Assembly (NCBI GenBank): GCA_034521465.1
Contig: JAXHMN010000010.1
Coordinates: 620,001 to 684,000 of the forward strand
DNA length: 64,000 nucleotides
Reading direction: 5' to 3'
From: SURF-28 sp034521465
GTDB taxonomy: Bacteria > Bacteroidota > Ignavibacteria > Ignavibacteriales > Melioribacteraceae
The number at the start of each line of letters is the position of its first letter. Within the stretch, counting starts at the first letter, position 1. The translations under genes and the position numbers were made by a program. Shown one piece after another: positions 1 through 7,083 of the stretch. A model generated the notes under the pieces. That model searched no databases and was not told where the DNA came from. It saw only the letters and a program-made list of their open reading frames with translations.

Positions 1-2
1 CG

Positions 3-447
3 TTATGCAGCACTCGCTTTAATCATCCAGATTTCCTTTTCAAGCCAGGCGATTTTATCTTCTGCTAATGCAACAGTTGTTGAATCATCTATTTCGTCTG
101 CTGCTTCGGCAATCTTTTTATATTCGTCAGTCAAGCTTTTCAAAATCAGAAAGCACAGCGTGCAGAACGGTTTTGCCGTCAAATTCATTTTTTGTTTCTT
201 CTTTGAATGATGCGTTATCCAAGTAATCTTTTAATGTTGCTAACGGTTTACCACCAAGCTGAACTATCCTTTCCGCAACTTCATCATATTGTTCTATGAA
301 ATAATCATAATAAGCTTCTGTCATTTCGTGGATTGGTTTGAAGTGAATCCCCTTAACATTCCAATGATAATTATGAAGTTTTACGTTAAGCACAGAAAGA
401 TTAGCTACGTTTTGGTTCATCAATTTGATTAAGTCTTCTTTTGTCAT
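3..447 (-). CDS. dps: Dps-family ferritin-like protein (one frameshift)
   Basis: Dps proteins are ferritin-like dodecamers that bind and oxidise iron and protect DNA during starvation or oxidative stress. The N-terminal part (start at 447) carries the family signature LHNYHWNVKG followed by a His/Glu-rich helix and AERIVQLGGKP. The reading frame breaks near 140-150, where removing one base (AAGCTTGAC to AAGTTGAC) joins it to a second frame ending in EYKKIAEAADE and a typical Dps C-terminus, with the stop at 3-5. The combined length of about 147 residues fits the family. It is the last visible gene of the long minus-strand operon, 11 bases after the NifX-like gene. The frameshift is probably a sequencing error. 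Confidence 0.85.
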
Positions 448-458
448 CTTAATTTTCC

Positions 459-779
459 TTAGTTTTTTAGATACTTATTCAATACGTCTTTTACTTTTTC
501 GTTTCCGGTAAATCCGTCAACAATTTTGATTCCGGTTCTTTTTAGAACGTCTTCTGCTTTATCACCAACGTTACCGGTTAATACAACTTCAGCACCTTTG
601 TTTATTATTAACTCTGCAGCTTTAGGCCCTGCACCGTTTTGCATTTGTTCACCCAGATTCGAAACCGCTTCGAACTTCATCGTATCGGAATCAACAATTA
701 AGAAATACTGGCAGCGTCCAAATTTCTCACTCACCAATGCATCAAGCGATCCACCGGTTGATGTTATTGCTATTTTCAT
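459..779 (-). CDS. NifX/orange-protein-like domain protein
   Basis: A 106-residue single-domain protein of the dinitrogenase iron-molybdenum cofactor biosynthesis fold (NifX/NafY/ORP family). It begins MKIAITSTGG and has the typical SEKFGRCQYFLI segment and a Gly/Ala-rich loop near NGAGPKAAELI. Members bind Fe-S or Mo-Cu-S clusters and include the orange protein (ORP) of Desulfovibrio. It is the closest of the three copies here to the plain ORP/NifX length. It lies 13 bases after a MinD-like Fe-S ATPase, as ORP genes often do. No nitrogenase structural genes are present, so a nitrogenase role is unlikely. Which metal it binds cannot be read from the sequence. Confidence 0.85.
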   Translation of the reverse strand: MKIAITSTGGSLDALVSEKFGRCQYFLIVDSDTMKFEAVSNLGEQMQNGAGPKAAELIINKGAEVVLTGNVGDKAEDVLKRTGIKIVDGFTGNEKVKDVLNKYLKN

Positions 780-792
780 TTTTATGCCTCTT

Positions 793-1659
793 TTAGTTTT
801 TAGATATATCCATAAAGAATTCTACTTTCGCCCAAATATTTTTAATGTCTTCCGCAGCATGTGAACTGTATTCAACTATTGTTTTGTTTGCTTTTATTGC
901 CTCGATATAATCTTCATCAAACGGGAGATAGCCAAGTACCGGAATGTTTTCTTTTCCTGCGAGTGAAGTTATTTGTAATGTTATTTTTTCATTTAGATCG
1001 TATTTGTTAATAACAATTCCGCTTTTGATTGAAAATGTTTTCAATAATTCTACAAGACGCTTTAAGTCGTGAATGCCGGATTGTGTTGGTTCGGCAACAA
1101 TAACCACAAAATCAGCACCGGATAAACTTGCATTAACGGGACAGCCAATTCCCGGCGGTCCATCTACAATTACCCATTTAGTTTTTTCATCAACATTGTT
1201 GAGTGCGCTTTTCTTTATTTCACTTACAAGTTTACCTGAGTTACCTTCGCCAGGTAAAAGTATTGCGTAATAAAATTTAGATTTATCCTGAAGACTACAT
1301 TCAAAGTAGCTGCCTGATTTTATTGCAGTAAATTTAATTGCATCATCGGGACAAGCCCGATAACAAAAGCCGCATCCTTCACAACTAAGTTGATTAATTT
1401 CATAATCATGAATTGCATCAAATCTGCAAACCGATTCACATAATCCGCATTGTGAACAAAGTTCGAGATTTATGCTTGCTTTCTTTCCACCGAAATATTC
1501 AAACTGTTTTTGATCTTTTGGATTCAGCAACAGAAATAAATTAGCTGCATCAACATCGCAGTCGATTGTGATTTTATTATTCAGCAATTTTACAAATGCC
1601 GATGAAACGGTTGTCTTTCCCGTTCCACCTTTTCCGCTAAGTATTACTATTTGTTTCAA
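793..1659 (-). CDS. MinD-superfamily ATPase with inserted ferredoxin domain (copy 2)
   Basis: A P-loop ATPase of 288 residues. It has a deviant Walker A motif GKGGTGKTT at residues 9-17, a Cys-bearing DCDVDAAN segment after it, and an inserted bacterial-ferredoxin region with eight cysteines in two CxxCxxCxxxC sets (about residues 68-78 and 93-103), expected to hold two 4Fe-4S clusters. Later motifs include VDGPPGIGCPV. The start is TTG at 1659. Paired ATPases of this type accompany NifX/ORP proteins in anaerobes, where they are thought to build or deliver metal-sulfur clusters. The protein is paralogous to the next gene upstream (1728-2612). Confidence 0.88.
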   Translation of the reverse strand: MKQIVILSGKGGTGKTTVSSAFVKLLNNKITIDCDVDAANLFLLLNPKDQKQFEYFGGKKASINLELCSQCGLCESVCRFDAIHDYEINQLSCEGCGFCYRACPDDAIKFTAIKSGSYFECSLQDKSKFYYAILLPGEGNSGKLVSEIKKSALNNVDEKTKWVIVDGPPGIGCPVNASLSGADFVVIVAEPTQSGIHDLKRLVELLKTFSIKSGIVINKYDLNEKITLQITSLAGKENIPVLGYLPFDEDYIEAIKANKTIVEYSSHAAEDIKNIWAKVEFFMDISKN

Positions 1660-1692
1660 AGTGTTCTCTTTTATTCTTTCTTAAAAACAATA

Positions 1693-1771
1693 GAACGCAG
1701 ATACACAGATGAACAGATTTTCGCTGATTAAAAATCTGTGTTAATCAGTTTTTTCTGCGTCATCTGCGTTC
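1693..1771. repeat. Inverted-repeat element overlapping the 3' end of the MinD-like gene
   Basis: The ends GAACGCAGAT (1693-1702) and ATCTGCGTTC (1762-1771) are exact reverse complements. Inside are a second pair of the type AATCTGTG/CACAGAT and the phrase CTGATTA/TAATCAG. The element supplies the last codons and stop of the gene ending at 1728. A looser relative with the phrase AAAAATCTGTGTT lies in the gap at about 16,220-16,315. It looks like a small dispersed palindromic repeat. Confidence 0.7.
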
Positions 1772-2612
1772 CATTGCTTTTAGTTTTCTTTTTAATTAAG
1801 TCAATCAAGCCAATAAAATCAGTTCTTATTTTATCGGAGCTATTAATCGGCAATATTCCATTCGAATATGCTTCTGCAATTTTTCTATCAAATGGTATTC
1901 TCAACATTACTTCAATTTCATTTTCGGTTAGGTAGTTTTCCATTTCCACAAATGTTTCATCATACTTATTAATCACCACGCCAAAAGGAACATTTATGTT
2001 TTTAACAACATCGATTGCGAGTTTTAAGTCGTTTAAGCCAAACGGTGTAGATTCAGTTACGAGCAAACAGAAATCGGAATCTTTAACCGTTTCAACCATC
2101 GAGCAGGATGTTCCGGGAGGTGAGTCTATAATATTTATTTTTTCATTTTCGATTTTTGTTTTTACTTTTTTTATTAAGGGAACTGCAGTTGCTTCGCCTA
2201 TATTTAAAAGTCCATCGTAAAATTTTATATCGTTTTCGGTTTTTCCGCTTCTTAGTTTTCCGAGTTCTTTGGGTATTTCCGTGATTGCATTCTTCGGACA
2301 AAAATATTCACACGCGCCGCAGCTATGACACATTTCTTCAAAAAGTAAAATCTCGAACTTCAGGTTTATTAACGCATTGAACTCACATACCTCAATACAC
2401 TTTCCGCAGAAGTCGCATTTCTCATAATCAATTTTTGGAAGGAGTTTGTTTACGGATTCTTCGGAGGTAAACTTCGGCTGCAGCATCAAGTGACCGTTCG
2501 GTTCTTCGACATCACAGTCGATGTAAACGCTTTGCGGAATCACCGAAGCTAAACTTGCGGCAACAGTTGTTTTGCCTGTTCCTCCTTTCCCCGATACAAC
2601 TGAGATAATCAA
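1728..2612 (-). CDS. MinD-superfamily ATPase with inserted ferredoxin domain (copy 1)
   Basis: A 294-residue paralogue of the downstream ATPase. Walker A is GKGGTGKTT (residues 8-16), DCDVEEPNG follows, and two CxxCxxCxxxC cysteine sets sit at about residues 66-76 and 95-105 for two 4Fe-4S clusters; IIDSPPGTSCSM corresponds to the switch II region. The start is TTG at 2612, preceded by a strong AAGGAGAG ribosome site, which supports it over internal ATGs. The C-terminal 15 or so residues (NGTQMTQKKL...) are encoded by the inverted-repeat element at 1693-1771, so the native C-terminus may have been replaced. By analogy with ORP operons it would assemble or transfer metal-sulfur clusters. Confidence 0.88.
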   Translation of the reverse strand: MIISVVSGKGGTGKTTVAASLASVIPQSVYIDCDVEEPNGHLMLQPKFTSEESVNKLLPKIDYEKCDFCGKCIEVCEFNALINLKFEILLFEEMCHSCGACEYFCPKNAITEIPKELGKLRSGKTENDIKFYDGLLNIGEATAVPLIKKVKTKIENEKINIIDSPPGTSCSMVETVKDSDFCLLVTESTPFGLNDLKLAIDVVKNINVPFGVVINKYDETFVEMENYLTENEIEVMLRIPFDRKIAEAYSNGILPINSSDKIRTDFIGLIDLIKKKTKSNGTQMTQKKLINTDF

Positions 2613-2624
2613 GTCACTCTCCTT

Positions 2625-3008
2625 TCAACATTCGTGATCATGATCGTGACCCGCGCACTCTTCATAACCGCTTAGTTTATTTTGAAGAAAAAGATTCAAT
2701 GCATTTTCATATTCTAATCCGGGTGCAGTTATGACTTCAATTCCGTATTGATGAAAGTTTGCAACGGCTTTACGTCCCATTCCGCCGGCGATGATTGTGT
2801 TTACATCAAATTGTTTGATGTAACCGGGTAGTTGACATTGCCCGCCGTGATGCCCGCTTAACGGATTGAAGTACGTTTCTTTCATTATAACTTCTTTATT
2901 CTGATTAATTTCGCAGACGATAAACTTTGAACATCTGCCGAAATGTTCGGCGACTTTGTCTATGTTTCCGCTACACTCTTCAATTGCAACTGCTAATCTG
3001 TGGTTCAT
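2625..3008 (-). CDS. NifX/ORP-like protein with His-rich tail
   Basis: A 127-residue protein of the NifX/ORP (dinitrogenase Fe-Mo cofactor biosynthesis) fold: VAEHFGRCSKFIVCEI near the N-terminus and the Gly-rich IIAGGMGRKAVANF loop later. It carries extra potential metal ligands, namely a GHHGGQCQLPG insertion at about residues 52-62 and a C-terminal CAGHDHDHEC tail. Such His/Cys tails occur in metal-binding members of this family. It sits 12 bases before the MinD-like ATPase copy 1. Cluster identity is unknown. Confidence 0.85.
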   Translation of the reverse strand: MNHRLAVAIEECSGNIDKVAEHFGRCSKFIVCEINQNKEVIMKETYFNPLSGHHGGQCQLPGYIKQFDVNTIIAGGMGRKAVANFHQYGIEVITAPGLEYENALNLFLQNKLSGYEECAGHDHDHEC

Positions 3009-3030
3009 AATATTTCCTGTTTAGTATTGA

Positions 3031-3420
3031 TTAAAATTTCCCTCTTTGTCTGTATCTCTTTCTCCTTCCTCTAACAAATTCATTTTGAGATTTGGCTTCT
3101 TCAAGTTTGCCTTCGTTAAAAAGAGTTATTGCTTTTAGCGCTTTTTCTTTCGGCGATTTATAAACCTTAATCTCAACAGATTCTAAAAAGATGAGTGCTT
3201 GATCACCAATGTTGGTTACTATCAAAACATCGGAATCATTTTCGATCAGCAGTTGAGATGTTTGAATCCCAGCGCCATCAAATGCCGACGAGAAAGGGTT
3301 CGGGATCATTTTTTTCGATTGGTCTTTGGAGTTATAAATTAAAAGATATTTACAGCGTCCGAAGACATCTGACAACTCCGAATCAAAACTCTCTTTCTCA
3401 ACTGCTAATGCGATTGTCAT
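3031..3420 (-). CDS. NifX/ORP-like protein with basic tail
   Basis: A 129-residue protein with the NifX/ORP-type fold, including SDVFGRCKYLLIYN near the N-terminus and DGAGIQTSQLLIEN in the middle. It differs from the other two copies by a basic, Arg/Gln-rich C-terminal tail (GRRKRYRQRGKF). The start ATG overlaps the stop of the preceding DUF5320-like gene (ATGA), indicating translational coupling. It is the third copy of this fold in one operon. The FGRC cysteine is kept in all three. Confidence 0.82.
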   Translation of the reverse strand: MTIALAVEKESFDSELSDVFGRCKYLLIYNSKDQSKKMIPNPFSSAFDGAGIQTSQLLIENDSDVLIVTNIGDQALIFLESVEIKVYKSPKEKALKAITLFNEGKLEEAKSQNEFVRGRRKRYRQRGKF

Positions 3421-3706
3421 TCTTCATCATCTTTGTTTGAATCTTTTGGAGCGTCATCGTCGGATTTTCTACCGTAACCATAACCTTGTCCAAACTCCTC
3501 TAGAACCGCGACTGTGTCTTCTTCCTCCGCCAAAACCATATCCGCCTCCACCACTCGTGTCTTCCGCCTCGTCCTCGCCCGTAAGCAAAGTCTTCTACTT
3601 CGGTTCGATTCTTTTTTCGAAGAATCGTTTATCATTGCACTTTCCCATTCTTCTACCGGTTAAAGGTCCTTTGACCTTCAGGTCCGGTTCCGTCTAAGTT
3701 TGGCAT
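3417..3706 (-). CDS. DUF5320-like small Gly-rich protein (frameshifted)
   Basis: The ATG at 3706-3704 opens MPNLDGTGPEGQ, the hallmark N-terminus of the DUF5320 family; the next frame continues GPLTGRRMGKCND. Further on, pieces in different frames give Gly/Arg/Tyr-rich sequence typical of these proteins, ending in QGYGYGRKSDDD and an acidic tail with stop at 3417-3419. At least two single-base shifts interrupt the reading frame, one of them in the stretch after GPEGQ. DUF5320 proteins regularly sit beside NifX-like proteins and MinD-like Fe-S ATPases in anaerobes; function unknown. Confidence 0.7.
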
Positions 3707-3735
3707 TACTTCCTCCTACGGTTTTGCTTTTTATA

Positions 3736-3846
3736 AACCGTTGAAACGGTTAGTTGAAAAATGAGCTAGTGTTCTTATTAACCCACGATTTAAATCGTGG
3801 GTTAGCGAAAACAACACGCCACCATTCTGCAACCGTTTCAACGGTT
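3736..3846. repeat. REP/BIME-like nested palindromic element
   Basis: AACCGTTGAAACGGTT at 3736-3751 and its exact reverse complement AACCGTTTCAACGGTT at 3831-3846 bracket a perfect 26-bp palindrome at 3779-3804 (arms TAACCCACGATTT / AAATCGTGGGTTA). The 111-bp unit fills the only large gap inside the operon. The architecture is that of REP-type elements mobilised by RAYT (IS200/IS605-like) transposases. It could fold into a stable RNA hairpin between operon segments. Confidence 0.75.
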
Positions 3847-3859
3847 TTGTTACCCTTTT

Positions 3860-4081
3860 TCAATTAAACCTCTTCACTAAATCGCAATCACATTTTGCTC
3901 CTTTTTCTTTGAAGAAATTTATGATAGCATTTACTTCCTCTTCAGAATATTTCTCTAACAGATACCACTCTGTATGTGAGAAATCATCTTTACATTTATT
4001 TTCAATTGATACAACTTGCTCTAAATATGCTTGCAACATCAATATGTCATTATTAGAAACTGGTTGATTGTTTTTATTCAT
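3860..4081 (-). CDS. Small DUF2695-like protein
   Basis: A 73-residue soluble protein. The N-terminal half is helical and polar. The C-terminal half (EEEVNAIINFFKEKGAKCDCDLVKRF) resembles the DUF2695 domain, which ends in a Gly-x-x-CDC motif. The two close cysteines (CDC) could bind a metal or be redox active. It is 21 bases downstream of the CBM48-like gene within the operon. The family assignment is by motif only and the function is unknown. Confidence 0.6.
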   Translation of the reverse strand: MNKNNQPVSNNDILMLQAYLEQVVSIENKCKDDFSHTEWYLLEKYSEEEVNAIINFFKEKGAKCDCDLVKRFN

Positions 4082-4102
4082 AGTTCATTTTTTATTTGTT
4101 AA

Positions 4103-4415
4103 TTAAATAACCAACACGGAATTTTGAGAATCCCCGTAATGAGTTTGTATTTGTTTATCTGCATTTGGTTCAACCAGCCAAACTTCATTGTCGCACAAAT
4201 ATTTAAAATGATATTCTTTACCGCTTTCTAAATCGAGTTCGAGACAGGTTGAACCATCGGCATCCGTATGAGACATCTTGTTTTTATGCGGATCCCAATT
4301 ATTAAAATCGCCCACTACACTTATCTCGTTAAAGTTTTCGTTGATCTCTTTCGGCAGTGAAAATTTTACACGGCAGACTTTTTTTATCGGATGAATATTT
4401 CTTTTCGATAGCCAT
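4103..4415 (-). CDS. CBM48/isoamylase-N-like glycogen-binding domain protein (one frameshift)
   Basis: The ATG at 4415, with GGAGG upstream, opens MAIEKKYSSD. A run of seven A near 4385 appears to have one base too many: with six, the frame reads through as KKVCRVKFSLPKEINENF and joins the downstream frame ISVVGDFNNWDPHKNKM. The GDFNNWDP motif with the following KYHFKYL-type strand is the signature of carbohydrate-binding module 48 (AMPK-beta/isoamylase N-terminal). The product of about 104 residues is a lone domain. Stand-alone CBM48-like proteins are known near stress and redox genes; the ligand is not established. Confidence 0.75.
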
Positions 4416-4438
4416 TGTAACTACCTCCAGGGTTTTAA

Positions 4439-5401
4439 TTATGAGTTCACATTTACGTGATCTTTTTCAAAACTTTTTATGTAATACTTTCTGCCGGAGT
4501 AAGTAACTTCTTTAAGCTTGTTTTCGTTTATTAAATTTTCAATAACAAACCATTCGGAGTCTGCTTTGTTTAAGAAATCCTCCACCGCATCTTTTGTCAT
4601 CGGGTGTACCGCAACAATGCTTAATAATTCCGATTCAACTTCGTCCAAGTATGTGAAGTCAATCCCCTCGCCGGAAAAGAGAAATTCTGCGTCGCTCAAA
4701 TAACTGTTGAATATTTGATATGCAATATTCAGGCTATTCTCGCGAGGTATTTCAACGTTCTTTTCTGCCGGCGGTCTTGTGGGTACAAGTATGTATGATT
4801 TTTTCGGCTTTATCTTTTTTATAAACTTTGCAGTTTTATTAAGTGACTCGAGATTATCATTAACGTGTCGAACAAGCATTGTTTCGGTTACAAGTGTTCC
4901 TTCATATTCGTTCGCAAATTTTTCGATTCCGTTAAGTACCCTCTCGAAGTTTAGTTTACCGTGCGGTCTGTTTATTTTACGCCAAATATTTTGATAAACT
5001 GAGTCAACCTTAACCGAAACCCAATCGGCAAGTTTTAAATCATCTAAAACATCCGGTCTCCATAAAAGAGATGCGTTTGTAATTACCGCTATTTTTATTC
5101 CGAATGATTTTACCAAGTCAATAGATTTACCGAGATTTATATCAAGTGTCGGTTCGCCATCGGGCACAAAGGTTATATAATCTATCTGTTCACCGGCTTT
5201 TATTAGTTGATTTACTTTTTCCGAAACAGCTTCGAAAATTTCATTTGGTCTATAATATTCTGTTCTGTGTGCCAACATTGAATCGGTAATACCAACTTGG
5301 CAGTAAATACATGAATATGAACAAACTTTAGGCGGAATGTTATTTACCCCGAGACTTCGCCCAAGTCTGCGTGATGGTATAGGACCAAATACAATTGACA
5401 T
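4439..5401 (-). CDS. Radical SAM protein
   Basis: A 320-residue radical SAM enzyme. It opens with IVFGPIPSRRLGRSLGVN, characteristic of a particular radical SAM subfamily, and has a cluster-binding CSYSCIYCQ motif (CxxxCxxC, about residues 27-34), the aromatic before the last cysteine being typical. FVPDGEPTLD is the GGE-like SAM-binding segment. The C-terminal quarter (about residues 235-310) resembles a small winged-helix-type extension. The substrate is unknown. Placement in an operon of Fe-S/metal-cofactor ATPases suggests a maturation step. It is 33 bases downstream of the cupin gene. Confidence 0.85.
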   Translation of the reverse strand: MSIVFGPIPSRRLGRSLGVNNIPPKVCSYSCIYCQVGITDSMLAHRTEYYRPNEIFEAVSEKVNQLIKAGEQIDYITFVPDGEPTLDINLGKSIDLVKSFGIKIAVITNASLLWRPDVLDDLKLADWVSVKVDSVYQNIWRKINRPHGKLNFERVLNGIEKFANEYEGTLVTETMLVRHVNDNLESLNKTAKFIKKIKPKKSYILVPTRPPAEKNVEIPRENSLNIAYQIFNSYLSDAEFLFSGEGIDFTYLDEVESELLSIVAVHPMTKDAVEDFLNKADSEWFVIENLINENKLKEVTYSGRKYYIKSFEKDHVNVNS

Positions 5402-5434
5402 AACTAATTCACCTATTTTTTACAAAGTTATTTT

Positions 5435-5752
5435 TCATTTCAGTTTATCCCAGATAACGAGAACAATTGCTCCCGATTTTGAAGTAAAGGGACCGTGATT
5501 TTTATGAGCAGAAATAAATCTGTACGCACCTGAACCATAAGTAACTCCTTCGCTTTCATACTCGCCTTCTAATACAATGTGCTGTTCATTGTAGATGTGA
5601 GTATGAGATTCCATATGAAAACCTTTGGGAAGTTTTAACAGAACCGTTTTGAATCCATCTTCATCCCTAAGAGTTTTCATTCTCGTCCCGACTTGATACC
5701 CGGAAGCTTCCTCCCAGCCGAGTTCGTCATAGATATTTTTAATGTTTGTCAT
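5435..5752 (-). CDS. Cupin-domain protein
   Basis: A 105-residue single cupin. The motif HMESHTHIYNEQHIVLEGEYESEG matches cupin motif 1 (H-x-H with E and a final G) and YRFISAHKNHGPF matches motif 2. The conserved His residues imply a bound metal. It resembles small ChrR-type or quercetinase-like cupins. The substrate is unknown; it may be a sensor or a small-molecule enzyme. It sits between the CGGC protein and the radical SAM gene with gaps of about 20-30 bases, so it is part of the operon. Confidence 0.8.
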   Translation of the reverse strand: MTNIKNIYDELGWEEASGYQVGTRMKTLRDEDGFKTVLLKLPKGFHMESHTHIYNEQHIVLEGEYESEGVTYGSGAYRFISAHKNHGPFTSKSGAIVLVIWDKLK

Positions 5753-5773
5753 TTTGTCCTCCCCTTGGTTTGG

Positions 5774-6223
5774 TTAATCATATGCCAAACGTGTTTCCCG
5801 TTTTTTTAGAGTCGGTTTAATCAATTCTTTCCACTCGGAAGTATTCCAAGTATCCAATTTTATATGAGTCGTATAATACTTTTCGGGTATCGGGTGAGTG
5901 CCTACAACGACCGGAATTCCGTAATACGTTTCAATAAATTTTTTGAAATAATTAACGCGGGGGCATGGCGGATAGCCAACCACCATGCCCGTTGCCAGAT
6001 GGATTACATCGACTTTGTTTTTGCTCATTTCCCCGGGAGCGTATTCTATGTTTCCACCCGGACAACCACCGCAACTTGTATAACCAACAATCTCTATTTC
6101 TTTTCCTTTATAAATTTCAAATGCACCTTCCCTTTCTCGTATTGCTCTGAAACATTTTCCACCCGCGCAATCTCTATAGCGGTCACAGATTATAATCCCG
6201 ATATTAACTTTCGAGTTGTTCAT
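5774..6223 (-). CDS. CGGC-domain metal-binding protein
   Basis: A 149-residue protein with the signature CGGCPGG (about residues 52-58), plus CDRYRDCAGGKC near the N-terminus and a YPPCPR motif, which together define the CGGC domain family (PF08821). These proteins are rich in conserved cysteines likely to bind a metal or Fe-S centre, and are common in anaerobes and methanogens. The start codon overlaps the end of the Mrp-type ATPase gene by 20 bases, implying coupling. Confidence 0.82.
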   Translation of the reverse strand: MNNSKVNIGIIICDRYRDCAGGKCFRAIREREGAFEIYKGKEIEIVGYTSCGGCPGGNIEYAPGEMSKNKVDVIHLATGMVVGYPPCPRVNYFKKFIETYYGIPVVVGTHPIPEKYYTTHIKLDTWNTSEWKELIKPTLKKRETRLAYD

Positions 6224-7043
6224 AATGTTCTTCCTTAAAATGATTTTCTATTGATTCTACAATAGCGGAAAATGCTTCGCTCACTTCACCGGATGGCTTA
6301 TCTAAAACAACCGGTTTTCCTGAATCACCTGAAATTCTTGCGCCGATATCTATTGGTATTGAACCGAGGAACGGAACACCAAATTCATCCGCTAATCTTT
6401 TTCCGCCGCCTTCACCGAAGATATTTACAACAGCGCTGCAGTGCGGACAAACAAATCCGGACATATTTTCAACAACACCAATAAAAGGAATCTCAAGTTT
6501 TCGAGCCATATTGATCGCACGTTCGGCATCTATTACAGAAACATCCTGCGGAGTTGTAACGATAACTGCATACTGCGGCTTCATCTTTTGTGCGATTGTT
6601 AGTATTTCATCACCTGTACCGGGAGGTAAATCTGCAATAAGATATTCAAGTTCGCCCCAATCAACATCGGCTAAAAATTGATTAATGACTTTTGAGCGCA
6701 TAGGTCCGCGCCAAATTACAGGCTGACCCGGATCAATTAACGATGCAATCGAAATCATCTTTACACCGTACTTCTCAAACGGAATTATCTTTTCATTCAA
6801 AACAATAACTTGATCTCTAACATCGAGCATCTTTGCAACATTAGGACCGGTTATGTCCGCATCTAAAATTCCACTCGCAAATCCATTAAGTTGAAAACCG
6901 TAAGCGAGGTTAACGCTGACAGTTGTTTTACCAACTCCGCCTTTACCGCTGAAAACCGCAATTCTATGTTTTATTTTTGCAATACTGCTTTCTATTCTTT
7001 TGTCTTCTTCTTCAAGCGCTTGTTTTGTTTTCTCATTGTTCAT
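6204..7043 (-). CDS. Mrp/NBP35-family Fe-S cluster carrier ATPase
   Basis: An ATPase of about 279 residues: Walker A GKGGVGKTT, then SGILDADITGPNVAKML, a switch region LPPGTGDE, and the CPHC motif (FVCPHCS) used by Mrp/NBP35 dimers to hold a bridging 4Fe-4S cluster for transfer to apoproteins. The ATG at 7043 is preferred to an upstream TTG at 7052 because AGGAG is well spaced from it. In Desulfovibrio ORP operons an Mrp-type ATPase is the partner of ORP, so this protein plausibly delivers or assembles clusters for the three NifX/ORP-like proteins downstream. Confidence 0.88.
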   Translation of the reverse strand: MNNEKTKQALEEEDKRIESSIAKIKHRIAVFSGKGGVGKTTVSVNLAYGFQLNGFASGILDADITGPNVAKMLDVRDQVIVLNEKIIPFEKYGVKMISIASLIDPGQPVIWRGPMRSKVINQFLADVDWGELEYLIADLPPGTGDEILTIAQKMKPQYAVIVTTPQDVSVIDAERAINMARKLEIPFIGVVENMSGFVCPHCSAVVNIFGEGGGKRLADEFGVPFLGSIPIDIGARISGDSGKPVVLDKPSGEVSEAFSAIVESIENHFKEEHYEQLES

Positions 7044-7083
7044 TTCTTCCAATTCTCCTAATTATATTTATTGCTTTTATTAT

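Noticed and set aside
459..3420. A nitrogenase-associated nif cluster
   Set aside because: The NifX-like domains are present, but no NifHDK, NifB or NifEN is encoded; the paired Fe-S ATPases fit ORP-type operons better.
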